Assembly: GCA_947460455.1 (NCBI GenBank)
Contig: CANHKG010000010.1
Span: 1 to 46,139, forward strand
Length of the DNA: 46,139 bases
DNA from: Rhodospirillales bacterium
Lineage (GTDB): Bacteria; Pseudomonadota; Alphaproteobacteria; Acetobacterales; Acetobacteraceae
Reading direction: 5' to 3'
In this document: positions 25,320-34,663 of the stretch, piece by piece
How positions within the stretch are numbered: the stretch's first letter is position 1
Layout of the letters: each line of letters opens with the position of its first letter
Program-made: the position numbers and the translations under genes
The notes under the pieces: generated by a model
What the model was told of the DNA's origin: nothing
What the model saw: only the letters and a program-made list of their open reading frames with translations
The model's database searches: none

Positions 25320-25409
25320 TAAGGCCTCCTCCTGCGAGCGAAGCGAATGCCAAGCCCCCGAAAGCAGCCCGACAGCCACATAATTGGGCACCCCCGCACG
25401 CCGTTGCAA
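25320..25409 (-). promoter_or_regulatory. Candidate heat-shock promoter and leader of the hsp20 gene
   Basis: On the minus strand, CTTGCAA (-35 TTGCAA at 25409-25404) and CCCAATTAT (-10 AATTAT at 25385-25380) are separated by 18 nt. This resembles sigma-32 (RpoH) promoters. The predicted leader is about 54 nt. It contains UUCGCU-type sequence directly before AGGAGGAGG, which could pair with the ribosome site as in ROSE thermometers. Both calls are inference. Confidence 0.35.
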
Positions 25410-25456
25410 GGCCACGCGCCGTTGATCGCGGCGGGCCGCACCGCTACATCCCTGCC

Positions 25457-26029
25457 ATGAACGCCGAGAACCCCGCGGCCGACGAGGCCGCCCCCCTCAC
25501 CGAAGCCGAGCTGGCCGCCCTGCTGCCCATCCTGGTTGCGCCGCACCCCACGCTGAAGCTGCGCTGCCGCCCGATCGGCCCGGCCGACGCCGATGCCGTG
25601 CGCGACCTGGTGCCGCGCATGTTCGCCGCCATGTACCATGCCCCTGGCATTGGCCTCGCCGCCCCCCAGGTCGGCACCGCCCTGCGCCTCGCCATCGTCG
25701 ACCTCGCCCCGAACGACAAGCGCACGCCGCATGTCCTGGTGAACCCGGAGATCGTGGCCGCCAGCACGGAACTGGCCACGCGGGAGGAAGGCTGCCTCTC
25801 CCTGCCCCAGATGTTCGCAGAGGTCACCCGCCCCGCCCGCGTCAAGGTCCGCTACCACGACCTCACCGGCGCCAAGAAGGAGATCGAGGGCGACGGCCTG
25901 CTCGCCGCCTGCCTGCAGCACGAGCTGGACCACCTCAACGGCGTCCTCTTCGTCGACCACCTCTCGGCCCTAAAGCGCAACATGATCATGCGCAAGCTGG
26001 CCAAGGAACAGAAGAACAAGGAGCGCTGA
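25457..26029 (+). CDS. def: Peptide deformylase
   Basis: 190 aa. It removes the N-formyl group from nascent proteins using a metal bound by Cys113, His155 and His159. The three signature motifs are present: [10 protein letters not shown] (64-73), EGCLSLP (111-117) and HELDH (155-159, E156 catalytic). An N-terminal acidic extension of about 20 residues precedes the core. The gene is divergent from hsp20, and its stop overlaps the fmt ATG by one base, forming def-fmt-truA. Confidence 0.97.
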   Translation: MNAENPAADEAAPLTEAELAALLPILVAPHPTLKLRCRPIGPADADAVRDLVPRMFAAMYHAPGIGLAAPQVGTALRLAIVDLAPNDKRTPHVLVNPEIVAASTELATREEGCLSLPQMFAEVTRPARVKVRYHDLTGAKKEIEGDGLLAACLQHELDHLNGVLFVDHLSALKRNMIMRKLAKEQKNKER

Positions 26030-26943
26030 TGCCGGGCCTTCGCCTCGCCTTCATGGGCAGCCCGGATTTCTCCGTCCCCGCCCTGCACGCCCTGCACCAG
26101 GCCGGCCACGACATCGCCGCCGTCTACTGCCAGCCGCCGCGCCCCGCCGGGCGGGGCCAGGCCGTGCGCCCCTGCCCCGTCCACGCCGCCGCCCTGGCCC
26201 TCGGCCTGCCAGTCCGCACCCCCGCCCGCCTGAAGCGCGACGAAGCCGAACACGAAGCCTTCCGCGCCCTCGATCTGGATGCCGCCATCGTCGCCGCCTA
26301 CGGCCTCATCCTGCCCCAGGCCATGCTCGATGCCCCGCGCCGCGGCTGCCTCAACATCCACGCCAGCCTGCTGCCGCGCTGGCGCGGCGCCGCCCCCATC
26401 CAGGCCGCCATCCTCGCCGGCGACGCCGAAACCGGCATCACCCTGATGCAGATGGATGCCGGCCTCGACACCGGCGCCATGCTCCTGCGCGAAGCCATCC
26501 CCCTCACCCCCACCACCACCGCCAGCACCCTGCACGACGCCCTGGCCGCCATCGGCGCCCGCCTCGCCCTGCGCGCCCTGGCCGAAGCCCCGCCCGCCAC
26601 CCCCCAGCCGGAGGAAGGCGCCACCTACGCCCCCAAGCTCACCCGCGACGACGGCAAGCTCGATTGGTCCCACACCGCCGCCGCCCTGGATCGCCAGGTG
26701 CGCGCGCTGAACCCCTGGCCCGGCACCTTCACCACGCTGGAAGGCGAAACCCTCAAGATCCTCGCCGCCACGCCGGAACCTGGCACCGGCGCCCCCGGCA
26801 CGGTGCTGGACGCAAACCTCCTCGTCGCCACCGGCCAAGGCGCGCTCCGTCTCACCCGCATCCAGGCCCCCGGCCGCGCCGCCATGCCCGCCGAGGCCTT
26901 CCTGCGCGGCCGCCCCATCCCCCCCGGCACCCGCCTCGGCTGA
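26029..26943 (+). CDS. fmt: Methionyl-tRNA formyltransferase
   Basis: 304 aa. It formylates initiator Met-tRNA with 10-formyl-tetrahydrofolate. The start [19 protein letters not shown], the catalytic segment [19 protein letters not shown] with Asn and His, and [17 protein letters not shown] with the catalytic Asp are all intact. The C-terminal tRNA-binding domain (about 205-304) is present. It pairs functionally with def, which removes the same formyl group. The TGA overlaps the truA ATG by one base. Confidence 0.97.
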   Translation: MPGLRLAFMGSPDFSVPALHALHQAGHDIAAVYCQPPRPAGRGQAVRPCPVHAAALALGLPVRTPARLKRDEAEHEAFRALDLDAAIVAAYGLILPQAMLDAPRRGCLNIHASLLPRWRGAAPIQAAILAGDAETGITLMQMDAGLDTGAMLLREAIPLTPTTTASTLHDALAAIGARLALRALAEAPPATPQPEEGATYAPKLTRDDGKLDWSHTAAALDRQVRALNPWPGTFTTLEGETLKILAATPEPGTGAPGTVLDANLLVATGQGALRLTRIQAPGRAAMPAEAFLRGRPIPPGTRLG

Positions 26944-27701
26944 TGCCGCGCTACGCCCTGGCGCTCGAATACCACGGCGGCGCCTTCGTCGGCTGGCAGC
27001 GCCAGGCCGTCGGCCTCTCCGTGCAGCAGATCCTGGAGGAAGCAGCCAGCCATCTCGTCGGCGGCGCCCACGTCCCCAGCATCACCGCCGGCCGCACCGA
27101 TGCCGGCGTCCACGCCTCCGGCCAGGTCGCCAGCATCGACCTCGACCGGGACATCACGCCCGACAAGCTGCGCGACGCGCTGAACTTCCACATGCGCCCC
27201 CACCGCATCGCCGTGCTGCGCGCCGCCCTCGCCCCGGAAGGCTGGAACCCCCGCTTCTCCGCCATCGGCCGCGCCTACCGCTACGTCATCCTCAACCGCC
27301 GCGTCCGCCCCGCACTGGATGAAGGCCGCGTCTGGCACGTCCAGAACCCGCTCGATGCCGAAGCCATGCAGCAGGGCGCGCAGTTCCTCCTCGGCCGGCA
27401 TGATTTCACCTCCTTCCGCGCCACCGCCTGCCAGGCCAAATCCCCCCTGCGCACGCTCGATAGGCTGGACGTCCGCCGCGACGGCGACCTCATCGTGATC
27501 GAAACCGCCGCCCGCAGCTTCCTGCACCACATGGTCCGCAACATCGCCGGCACCCTCAAGCTGGTCGGCGACGGCACCTGGCCCCCCACCCGCGTCGCCA
27601 AGGCCCTGGCCGCCCGCCATCGCTCGGCCGCCGGGCCAACCGCGCCGCCGGAGGGGCTCACGCTGGTCGGCGTCACCTATCCAATGGACCCGTTCCCGTA
27701 G
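26943..27701 (+). CDS. truA: tRNA pseudouridine(38-40) synthase TruA
   Basis: 252 aa from ATG 26943, overlapping the fmt stop. It converts uridines 38-40 of tRNA anticodon arms to pseudouridine. The catalytic aspartate is D53 in TAGRTDAGVHA. Other family segments are LALEYHGGAFVGWQRQ at the N-terminus, GRAYRYVILNR, HDFTSFRA and SFLHHMVRNIAGTL near the C-terminus. Length is normal. Two strong hairpins follow the stop. Confidence 0.97.
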   Translation: MPRYALALEYHGGAFVGWQRQAVGLSVQQILEEAASHLVGGAHVPSITAGRTDAGVHASGQVASIDLDRDITPDKLRDALNFHMRPHRIAVLRAALAPEGWNPRFSAIGRAYRYVILNRRVRPALDEGRVWHVQNPLDAEAMQQGAQFLLGRHDFTSFRATACQAKSPLRTLDRLDVRRDGDLIVIETAARSFLHHMVRNIAGTLKLVGDGTWPPTRVAKALAARHRSAAGPTAPPEGLTLVGVTYPMDPFP

Positions 27702-27706
27702 GACAG

Positions 27707-27732
27707 GGGTTCCTTCCTGAAATAAGGAACCC
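27707..27732 (+). terminator. Terminator-like hairpin after truA
   Basis: GGGTTCCTT (27707-27715) pairs perfectly with AAGGAACCC (27724-27732) around an 8-nt loop, 6 bp after the truA stop. The downstream sequence is A-rich and then C/T-rich rather than a pure T tract, so strength is uncertain. Confidence 0.6.
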
Positions 27733-27749
27733 AAAACGTCCTCTTCCCT

Positions 27750-27791
27750 CGCACGCGAGCAACGGACGAGGTCGGCCGTTGCTCGCGTGCG
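27750..27791. terminator. Perfect 16-bp hairpin between truA and the lipoprotein gene
   Basis: CGCACGCGAGCAACGG (27750-27765) pairs with its exact complement at 27776-27791 around a 10-nt loop. The hairpin ends 4 bp before the stop of the minus-strand lipoprotein gene and lies at a convergent junction. It most likely ends transcription from the right, and perhaps from both sides. Confidence 0.6.
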
Positions 27792-27795
27792 CGCT

Positions 27796-28494
27796 CTACC
27801 TGCGAGGGGAGAGATTCATGGTCGCAACCGCATCCGTCAGCGCCCTGGCCTGAAGCTCCCGGAGTATCTCACGCACCCGCTCGCGCTCGGCCGCGCTGTA
27901 CTCGTTCCACGTATCCTGGCGAGGCCCCACCACCATGTAGCGCGTCTCCTCGGCCCGCCCTGTGCCGAGACGAACATCACCGGCGCGGTCATAGAGGCTG
28001 GCGAAGCAGATGGTGTGGAGCCACGCCGATGTCTGCTCCGGATGCCGGCTCCCGGTGAAGATCCCCATGCCCCGCATGGCCATGGTACCGCTCTTTGTCG
28101 GCCAGATGACCAGATAGGCATCGAACTTTGGATCGCGCCGCACGGCCCGGATCGGGGCGTCGTCGTACTCCGCAAGGATACTCTTCTGCCGGATCTCCCG
28201 GAGGATCGCGGGATCAATGTCAGCCTTCGCGACGTCGAACCGGCCCTTGAGGGCGGAAGCGACAACCGCAACGGCCTCGTCATCCAGCCCCCAGTCCGAG
28301 ATGTCGCCGCGGGTGATTTCGTTCTGAAACGAGAAGGCGCCCATCGCGGCACGCGTGATGTCCTTGCCGCACACCGATGCGACCCCGATCGTACGGATCG
28401 ACGCCAGTTTCGATTGCTCGATCGGTCCGACGCAGGCCGCAAGCGACAGCAACGCCAAGGCCGCCATCAGGCGCATCGCATACGGCCGGCCCAT
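27796..28494 (-). CDS. Putative lipoprotein of unknown function
   Basis: 232 aa from ATG 28494, which has GGGAGG 7 nt upstream. A lipoprotein signal ends in LLSLAAC (Cys21), predicting membrane anchoring after lipid attachment. The mature part is mixed alpha/beta, with ISDWGLDDEAVAVVASALKG, DAYLVIWPTKSG and a charged helical C-terminus. No domain is recognised. The ribosome site lies in the loop of a small inverted repeat (CCATTG 28496-28501, CAATGG 28515-28520). Codon use is somewhat less G/C-biased than in the neighbours. Confidence 0.8.
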   Translation of the reverse strand: MGRPYAMRLMAALALLSLAACVGPIEQSKLASIRTIGVASVCGKDITRAAMGAFSFQNEITRGDISDWGLDDEAVAVVASALKGRFDVAKADIDPAILREIRQKSILAEYDDAPIRAVRRDPKFDAYLVIWPTKSGTMAMRGMGIFTGSRHPEQTSAWLHTICFASLYDRAGDVRLGTGRAEETRYMVVGPRQDTWNEYSAAERERVREILRELQARALTDAVATMNLSPRR

Positions 28495-28590
28495 CCCATT
28501 GCCTCCCGACAGTGCAATGGAAACGTTACCTTTAGATCATGAACCGCGCAACGCCCAGTCTGCGGTCGTATCCTGCGTTCGGGGGTCAGT

Positions 28591-29133
28591 TCAGGCCCCC
28601 ACCACCCGCAGCACCACCAGGCCCAGCCCCATATCCACCGCCACCATCAGCGCAGCCCGGCCGCCGGAGAGCCCCAGCCCCAGCCGCGTCGCCGACCATT
28701 GCAGCCACAGCGCCCAGCCCATCGCCACCACCCACAATGTCTGCGTCACCACCATGGGCGCCCCCAGCAGTGGCGGCACCATGGCACCGGCCAGCAGCAG
28801 GTATTGCACCAGGTTGCACCAGTTCCACAGCGTGATGAACCGCGGCCACAGCACGCCCCGCCCCATCTGGGCCGCCAGGCGGTGGGAGAGCACGGCATAG
28901 CCCAGCCAGCTCAGCAGGAGCCCCGCCAGCTCGCGCAGCAGCGAAGCCCCCTCCGGCGCCCGGCCGAGTTCCTGCACCACCAGGAAAATCGGCAGGCACA
29001 GCAGCAGCGCCACAAAACTCTGCCGCGCCCGCTGCAGGTGTTCCTCTGGCCCGCCCGCGGCCACCAGGTCCAGCCCGTCCACGCGCCCGCGCGCCAGCAG
29101 CAGCGCGGCCCGCAACCCCAGCGTTAAGGACAT
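28591..29133 (-). CDS. Polytopic membrane protein, paralogue of the next gene upstream
   Basis: 180 aa with about five hydrophobic segments. No named family is recognised. The central stretch (QMGRGVLWPRFITLWNWCNL) matches [20 protein letters not shown] of the upstream neighbour (29153-29719), so the two arose by duplication. It starts 19 bp after the paralogue's stop, on the same transcript as dapE by spacing. A transport or assembly role cannot be inferred from sequence. Confidence 0.75.
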   Translation of the reverse strand: MSLTLGLRAALLLARGRVDGLDLVAAGGPEEHLQRARQSFVALLLCLPIFLVVQELGRAPEGASLLRELAGLLLSWLGYAVLSHRLAAQMGRGVLWPRFITLWNWCNLVQYLLLAGAMVPPLLGAPMVVTQTLWVVAMGWALWLQWSATRLGLGLSGGRAALMVAVDMGLGLVVLRVVGA

Positions 29134-29152
29134 GCCGCGCGCGGCGGCAGCG

Positions 29153-29719
29153 TCATGACAATACCTGCACCAGCAGGTCCGGCACCACCAGCAGCAGCCC
29201 GCCGCCCAGGTGCATCGCCACCACGAAAGCCAGCGCCGGCCCCCAGCCCAACCCCAGCCCGTGCCGGGCCAGGAACACGTACAGCACCAGCACGTAGCCC
29301 AGGATCGCCACGCGCAGCACCTGCCGCACGAAGCCCTCCGGCGCCCCGCCCACCGCCATCATCCCGGCACCCAACACCGCCAGCAGCCCCACCACCGGGA
29401 TCGCCCACTGGCACCAGTTGAACGCCGTCACATAGCGCAGCCAATGCTCGCCACGCCCCATCCGCGTCGCCACCGCCTCGCCCACCACCAGCGGGCCCAG
29501 CAACGCCACCACGAACATCAGCATCATCTGCAGCCCGCCCAGCAGGCCGTACTGCACCGCCAGCAGCGCGCAGGCCACCAGCATCAGCCCCAAGGGCGGC
29601 GCCAGGGAATTGAGAAACCCCTGCCTGGTCCCCTCGAACTCGGCAAACCCCTCCGGCCGCAGTCGCGCCAGCCGGTAGATGCCACGGATCACGCTGCGGC
29701 GCGGCGGCGCCTCGTTCAT
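29153..29719 (-). CDS. Polytopic membrane protein, coupled to dapE
   Basis: 188 aa with an ~35-residue basic N-terminal region and then about five hydrophobic segments. Its ATG overlaps the dapE stop (ATGA), so it is translationally coupled to a lysine/peptidoglycan-precursor gene. It shares the MGRGxxWxRxxTxxNWC signature with the gene downstream. No known family or catalytic residues are seen. Confidence 0.78.
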   Translation of the reverse strand: MNEAPPRRSVIRGIYRLARLRPEGFAEFEGTRQGFLNSLAPPLGLMLVACALLAVQYGLLGGLQMMLMFVVALLGPLVVGEAVATRMGRGEHWLRYVTAFNWCQWAIPVVGLLAVLGAGMMAVGGAPEGFVRQVLRVAILGYVLVLYVFLARHGLGLGWGPALAFVVAMHLGGGLLLVVPDLLVQVLS

Positions 29720-30849
29720 CGCAGCAGCCGGTCGAGCACTTCGCGGTAGATCCGCGCCAGCTCGCGCAGATCATCCACCGGCACGCGCTCATCCACCTGG
29801 TGCATCGTCTGCCCCACCAGCCCGAACTCAGCCACCGGGCAGTACTGCGCGATGAACCGAGCGTCCGATGTCCCGCCCCCCGTATCCAGCTTCGGCGTCC
29901 GCCCGGTCGCCGCGGCCACCGCACCCGCCAACGCCTCGATCTCCGGCCCCACCGGCGTCAGGAAACTTTCGCCGCTGATGGAAACATCCAGGTCGAACCG
30001 CTCCGCATACCGCTCCGCCGTCGCCCGAACCCAGGCCGCGAGCGAGGCACCGCTATGCCGCTCATTGAACCGGATGTTCAGCATCAGCTTCGCACTCGCC
30101 GGCACCACATTGGTCGCCGCGTTGCCCACATCGATGCTGGTCACCTGGATGCTGGTCGGCTCGAAGAATTCGCTCCCGGCATCGATCGGCGCCGCCGTCA
30201 GCGCCGCCGCAATCCGCACCAGCCGGTGCACCGGATTATCCACCCGGTGCGGATAGGCCACGTGCCCCTGAATGCCATGCACCGTCAGCGTCATGTTCAC
30301 GCTGCCGCGCCGGCCCACCTTGATCATGTCGCCAAGCTGGTTCGGATTGGTCGGCTCACCCACGATGCAGAAATCCGGCACCTGGCCGTTCGCCTGCATC
30401 CACTCCAGCACCTTCACCGTGCCGTCCACCGCCGGGCCTTCCTCATCCCCGGTGATCAGCAGGGAAATGGAGCCCTTCGGCGCGCCACCCTTGAGGTGAT
30501 CCGCCGCCGCCGCCACGAAGGAAGCAATCGCCCCCTTCATGTCGCAGGCCCCGCGCCCGAACAGCACGCCGTCGCGCACCTCGCCGCCGAACGGCCCGCT
30601 GCTCCAGCTGCCATTGCCCTCCGGCACCACATCGGTATGCCCGGCAAAGCAGATATGCGGCCCACCGGTCCCAATGCGCGCGAACAGGTTCTCGATCTCG
30701 CCGTAGCGCAGCTTCGTCACCGTGAAGCCCAGCGCCTCCAGCGCCTCCGCCAGCACCCCCTGCGCCCCGGCATCGGCCGGGGTCACGGAAGCGCAGCGGA
30801 TCAGCGCCTGCGCCAGCCCGAGCGGATCGGTCGCCTGGTTGCCGCTCAT
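29716..30849 (-). CDS. dapE: Succinyl-diaminopimelate desuccinylase
   Basis: 377 aa. It removes succinate from N-succinyl-LL-diaminopimelate, the step leading to DAP for lysine and peptidoglycan. M20 peptidase signatures are present: the metal ligands in [29 protein letters not shown] and [13 protein letters not shown], the dimerisation domain in the middle, and [19 protein letters not shown] near the C-terminus. It starts 7 bp after the dapD stop, so the two form an operon. Confidence 0.97.
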   Translation of the reverse strand: MSGNQATDPLGLAQALIRCASVTPADAGAQGVLAEALEALGFTVTKLRYGEIENLFARIGTGGPHICFAGHTDVVPEGNGSWSSGPFGGEVRDGVLFGRGACDMKGAIASFVAAAADHLKGGAPKGSISLLITGDEEGPAVDGTVKVLEWMQANGQVPDFCIVGEPTNPNQLGDMIKVGRRGSVNMTLTVHGIQGHVAYPHRVDNPVHRLVRIAAALTAAPIDAGSEFFEPTSIQVTSIDVGNAATNVVPASAKLMLNIRFNERHSGASLAAWVRATAERYAERFDLDVSISGESFLTPVGPEIEALAGAVAAATGRTPKLDTGGGTSDARFIAQYCPVAEFGLVGQTMHQVDERVPVDDLRELARIYREVLDRLLR

Positions 30850-30856
30850 GGGTGGT

Positions 30857-31681
30857 TCAGTAGCGCAGCAGCTCGTTGATCGCGGTCTTGGCCCGCGTCC
30901 GCGCGTCCACCTGCTTCACGATCACCGCGCAGTAGAGAGAAGGCGTACCCACCGGCCCCGGCATCGCGCCCGGCACCACCACGGAATAGGGCGGCACCCG
31001 CCCCACATGCACTTCGCCGGTCTCGCGGTTGATGATCTTGGTCGTGGCGGAAAGGAACACCCCCATCGCCAGCACAGCGCCCTGCTCCACGATCACGCCT
31101 TCCACCACCTCGGAACGCGCCCCGATGAAGCAGTCATCCTCGATGATCACCGGCGTCGCCTGCAGCGGCTCCAGCACGCCGCCGATCCCCACGCCACCCG
31201 AAAGATGGCAGTTGGCGCCAATCTGCGCGCAGCTCCCCACCGTCGCCCAGGTATCCACCATGGTCCGCGCACCCACATGCGCGCCCACGTTCACGAAGCT
31301 CGGCATCAGCACCACGTCCGGCGCGATATACGCGCTGCGCCGCACGATCGCCCCCGGCACCGCGCGGAACCCGCCGGCCTTGAAGCGCTCGGCATCCCAG
31401 CCGGCGAACTTCATCGCCACCTTGTCCCACACCGGGGCGCCGCCATTGCCTTCCATGATCTGCGAATCGAACAGCCGGAAGGAAAGCAGCACCGCCTTCT
31501 TCAGCCACTCGTTCACCACCCACTCGCCGCCGATCTTCTCGGCGGTCCGGTAGGTTCCGGCCTCCAGCCCTTCCAGCGCGGTCAACACCGCATCCCGGTC
31601 CGCGCCCTTGGTCTGCGCGTTCAGGCCATCGCGGCGCTCCCAGAGCCCCTCGACCGTTGATTGCAGGGAAAGATCGCTCAT
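30857..31681 (-). CDS. dapD: Tetrahydrodipicolinate N-succinyltransferase
   Basis: 274 aa from ATG 31681, with AGGAGG 9 nt upstream. It succinylates tetrahydrodipicolinate using succinyl-CoA, two steps before DapE. An N-terminal helical domain (about 1-100) precedes a left-handed beta-helix of hexapeptide repeats ([42 protein letters not shown]). The C-terminal [16 protein letters not shown] segment completes the trimer site. It heads the dapD-dapE-membrane-membrane unit. Confidence 0.97.
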   Translation of the reverse strand: MSDLSLQSTVEGLWERRDGLNAQTKGADRDAVLTALEGLEAGTYRTAEKIGGEWVVNEWLKKAVLLSFRLFDSQIMEGNGGAPVWDKVAMKFAGWDAERFKAGGFRAVPGAIVRRSAYIAPDVVLMPSFVNVGAHVGARTMVDTWATVGSCAQIGANCHLSGGVGIGGVLEPLQATPVIIEDDCFIGARSEVVEGVIVEQGAVLAMGVFLSATTKIINRETGEVHVGRVPPYSVVVPGAMPGPVGTPSLYCAVIVKQVDARTRAKTAINELLRY

Positions 31682-31851
31682 CGGGGCAGGCCTCCTCGCC
31701 AATCGCGCGGACCATGCGCAGGCACCGCCGAACCTGTCAATTCACCCCCGCCGGCTCTGTCCATCGCGCCGTAACCACCACCTCATTCCCCTTTGCTAAC
31801 CCCATCTTTACCTCTCTCACGCTTTCTGGTCCCACACCAGGAACCGCGCCA

Positions 31852-33270
31852 ATGTCCCTCGCCGATCCGCTCCCGCCGGGCTCCTCCGGCACCCCGCCCC
31901 ACACCCCTCCGCCGGGAGCGGAAGCCGCCCTGCACGCCGCCCTCGTGGAAAGCCGGCAGCGCTGGCGCGAGCTCGTCTCCCTCAGCGCCGACCTCGCCTT
32001 CGAAACCGACGTCCAGGGCCGCTTCACCTTCATCTCGCCGGAAACCGCCCTCGGCTGGTCCGCCAGCCTCCTCGTCGGCCAGCCCTCCACCCTCTTGCTC
32101 GCCGATTCCGCGGGGCTCACCGGGTTCGACCCGTTCCACCCCACCACCCGCACCCGCGGCCGCCGCGCCTGGCTCAAGCGCCCCGATGGCAGCGCCGCCT
32201 GCCTCATCTTCAGCACCGCCCCCATCCTCGATGCCCAGGGCCAGATCATCGGCGCCCGCGGCGTCGCCCAGGACATCACCGAACAAGACGTGCATGAGGC
32301 CCAGCTCGCCGCCTCCCTGCGCCGCTCCCAGCTCGTCGAACACATCCTCGCCTGCATGCGCCAGGAGGTGCAGGCCACCCGCATGATGCGCGCCGCCCTC
32401 GGCGCCCTCGTCACCGCCATCGGCGCCGAAGGCTGCGTCGTCATCGACCTGCTGGGCGATGGCGTCAGCGCCGCCCATCTCCACCAGGTCAACAACCCCC
32501 CGCCCGCCGTCCTGCACACCGCCATGACCCTGCTCGAATCCAACCCCGAACAGGTCGGAGACGCCATGGCCAACGATGGCCGATGGACCCTCGTCTGCCC
32601 CGCCCAGGCCAGCGGCACCCAGGCCGCCGCCCTTGCCCTCTGGCGCCCCCTCGGCAGCCGCCCCTGGGACCAGGACGACCGGATGCTCGCCGGCTCCGTC
32701 AACAGCATCATCCGCGTCATCCTCCAGCACGAGGCGATGCAGCGCGACATCACCGAGCAGGCCCGCACCGATTCCCTCACCGGCCTCCTCAACCGCCGCG
32801 CCTTCCTCGACGAAATGACCCGCCGGATCGACCGCCTCACCCGCGAAGGCCAGCCCGGCACCGTCCTCTACGTCGACCTCGACGGCTTCAAGCAGCTCAA
32901 CGACCAGCGCGGCCACGACGTGGGCGACGAAGCCCTCTGCCTCGTCGCCGATCTCCTGCGCGACACCGTCCGCCCGTCGGATCTCGTCGCCCGCCTCGGC
33001 GGCGACGAATTCGCCATCTGGATGGACGGGGCGGACGACCTCACCGCCGCCGAACGCGCCGAGCACCTCACCATCGCCACCCCCCGCCTGCTGCGCGAAC
33101 TCGCCACCGGCCTGCCCATCACGCTCGGCATGTCCATCGGCATCGCCACACGCTGGCCCTCCGCGCGCGAGGGCATGGAGGAAATCCTCCAGCGCGCCGA
33201 CCAGGCCATGTACCAGGCCAAGCGCGCCGGCCGCGGCCAGTGGCGCGCCTGGCGGGCCGAGGCTGCATGA
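31852..33270 (+). CDS. PAS-GGDEF diguanylate cyclase
   Basis: 472 aa from ATG 31852, with AGGAA just upstream. A PAS sensor domain lies at about 38-145 (DLAFETDVQGRFTFISPETALGW), a GAF-like region at about 160-295, and a GGDEF domain at 303-472. The active site GGDEF (383-387) is intact and is preceded five residues upstream by RPSD (374-377), the feedback inhibition I-site. It should therefore make c-di-GMP under product control. No transmembrane segment is seen, so it is a cytoplasmic sensor; the ligand is unknown. It is followed by a DUF2336 gene. Confidence 0.92.
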   Translation: MSLADPLPPGSSGTPPHTPPPGAEAALHAALVESRQRWRELVSLSADLAFETDVQGRFTFISPETALGWSASLLVGQPSTLLLADSAGLTGFDPFHPTTRTRGRRAWLKRPDGSAACLIFSTAPILDAQGQIIGARGVAQDITEQDVHEAQLAASLRRSQLVEHILACMRQEVQATRMMRAALGALVTAIGAEGCVVIDLLGDGVSAAHLHQVNNPPPAVLHTAMTLLESNPEQVGDAMANDGRWTLVCPAQASGTQAAALALWRPLGSRPWDQDDRMLAGSVNSIIRVILQHEAMQRDITEQARTDSLTGLLNRRAFLDEMTRRIDRLTREGQPGTVLYVDLDGFKQLNDQRGHDVGDEALCLVADLLRDTVRPSDLVARLGGDEFAIWMDGADDLTAAERAEHLTIATPRLLRELATGLPITLGMSIGIATRWPSAREGMEEILQRADQAMYQAKRAGRGQWRAWRAEAA

Positions 33271-33295
33271 ACGCTCCCTCAAAGCCGGAGGCGAC

Positions 33296-34531
33296 ATGAA
33301 CGCACCTATCGCCGATCTCCTCGCGCCCGCCGGCACCTCCGAGGCTGCCCGCGTCCGCCTCGGCGCCGCCCCCGATACCGCGCCCGACATCCTGCGCACC
33401 CTGGCGCGCGACCCCTCCGTCACCGTCCGCGCCGCCGTCGCCATGAACCCCGCCGCCGGGGATGCCGACCACCTCCTGGCCCAGGACCAGGACGAGCGGA
33501 TCCGCACCCTCCTGGCCCGCAAGCTCGCCACCCTCGTCCCCAACATCGCCGCCGCCGAGCGCGACACCCTGCGCAGCCAGGTCATGGAAACCCTCCACCG
33601 CCTCGTCAGCGACGAAGCCGTGCGCGTCCGCGAAACCATCGCCGATGTCCTGAAAGACATGCCAGACGCCCCGCGCAGCCTCGTCCTCCAGCTCGCCCAG
33701 GATGCCGCCGCCGAGGTCCACGACCCCGTCATCCGCCTCTCCCCCCTGCTCACGTCAGACGACCTGCTCGCCCTCCTCGCCGCCGCGCCCATCCATGCCA
33801 ACGGGGGCACCATCGCCACCGCCGTCGCCTCCCGCCCCGGCCTGGCCGAACAGGTGGCCGATGCGGTCGCCGCCACCAGCAACACGCGCGCCATCGCCGC
33901 CCTGCTCGCCAACAGCACCGCCGCCATCCGCGAAGCCACGCTGGATCGCCTCGCCGCCGCCGGCGCCCCGCACGAAACCTGGCACGAGCCCCTCGTCGCC
34001 CGCCCCCGCCTCTCCGCCCGCGCCGCCCGCGCCATGTCGGACTACGTCGCCACCCACCTGCTGCAAACCCTGTCCGGCCGCGCCGACCTCCCCCCCGCCG
34101 TCGCCCGCGACCTCCGCCAGCGCCTGGAGGCCCGCCTCAACCCCACCCCCAACGCCAAAAACCGCGATCCGGACATCGACGAGGCGATGCAGGAAGCCCG
34201 CCGCCTCCACGCCGAAGGCAAACTGGATGAAGCCGCCCTGCTCGGCGCCATCCAGCGCGGCGAAGCCCGCATGGCCACCGCCATCCTGGCCCTGGCCGCC
34301 GATTTCCCGGCCTCCGTCGTCGATCGCGCCGCCACCCTGCGCAGCGCCAAGGGCCTCATCAGCCTGGTCTGGAAGGCCGGCTTCTCCATGCAGGTCGCCG
34401 TCCCGCTGCAAACCCTGCTCGCCCGCCTCAACCCCAGCGCCATCCTCCGCCCCGCCCCCGGCGGCGGCTTCCCGCTCGCCATCGACGAGATGCGCTGGCA
34501 GATCGATTTCCTGAGGGACATGGGGCGCTAG
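33296..34531 (+). CDS. DUF2336 family protein (helical repeat protein)
   Basis: 411 aa. ATG 33296 has GGAGG 4-5 nt upstream; an out-of-frame ATG at 33267 is ignored. The protein is almost all helical, with HEAT-like units such as PDILRTLARDPSVTVRAAVAMNP and ETLHRLVSDEAVRVRETIADVLKDMP, followed by the DUF2336 core. DUF2336 proteins are typical of alphaproteobacteria and some have regulatory roles. Its position 25 bp after a diguanylate cyclase hints at a shared c-di-GMP pathway, which is inference. Confidence 0.85.
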   Translation: MNAPIADLLAPAGTSEAARVRLGAAPDTAPDILRTLARDPSVTVRAAVAMNPAAGDADHLLAQDQDERIRTLLARKLATLVPNIAAAERDTLRSQVMETLHRLVSDEAVRVRETIADVLKDMPDAPRSLVLQLAQDAAAEVHDPVIRLSPLLTSDDLLALLAAAPIHANGGTIATAVASRPGLAEQVADAVAATSNTRAIAALLANSTAAIREATLDRLAAAGAPHETWHEPLVARPRLSARAARAMSDYVATHLLQTLSGRADLPPAVARDLRQRLEARLNPTPNAKNRDPDIDEAMQEARRLHAEGKLDEAALLGAIQRGEARMATAILALAADFPASVVDRAATLRSAKGLISLVWKAGFSMQVAVPLQTLLARLNPSAILRPAPGGGFPLAIDEMRWQIDFLRDMGR

Positions 34532-34561
34532 CCAAGGCCCCTCCCCTCAAGCCTGGCAACG

Positions 34562-34587
34562 CTCCCCCCGCCCCTGAACAGGGGGAG
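34562..34587 (+). terminator. Terminator-like hairpin after the DUF2336 gene
   Basis: CTCCCCC (34562-34568) pairs with GGGGGAG (34581-34587), 30 bp after the stop. There is no T tract. The rest of the 34532-34663 gap shows nothing but the epoxide hydrolase ribosome site. Confidence 0.4.
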
Positions 34588-34663
34588 GCGGCCTCGCACA
34601 CCCACCCCTTGCCATCCCCCGCGCGCCCCGGCCTGATGCCGCCCCCAACCCGGGAGCGCCACG

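Noticed and set aside
31783-34035. 750-codon minus-strand open frame
   Set aside because: Antisense to the GGDEF and DUF2336 genes; the GGDEF active site on the plus strand decides the coding strand.
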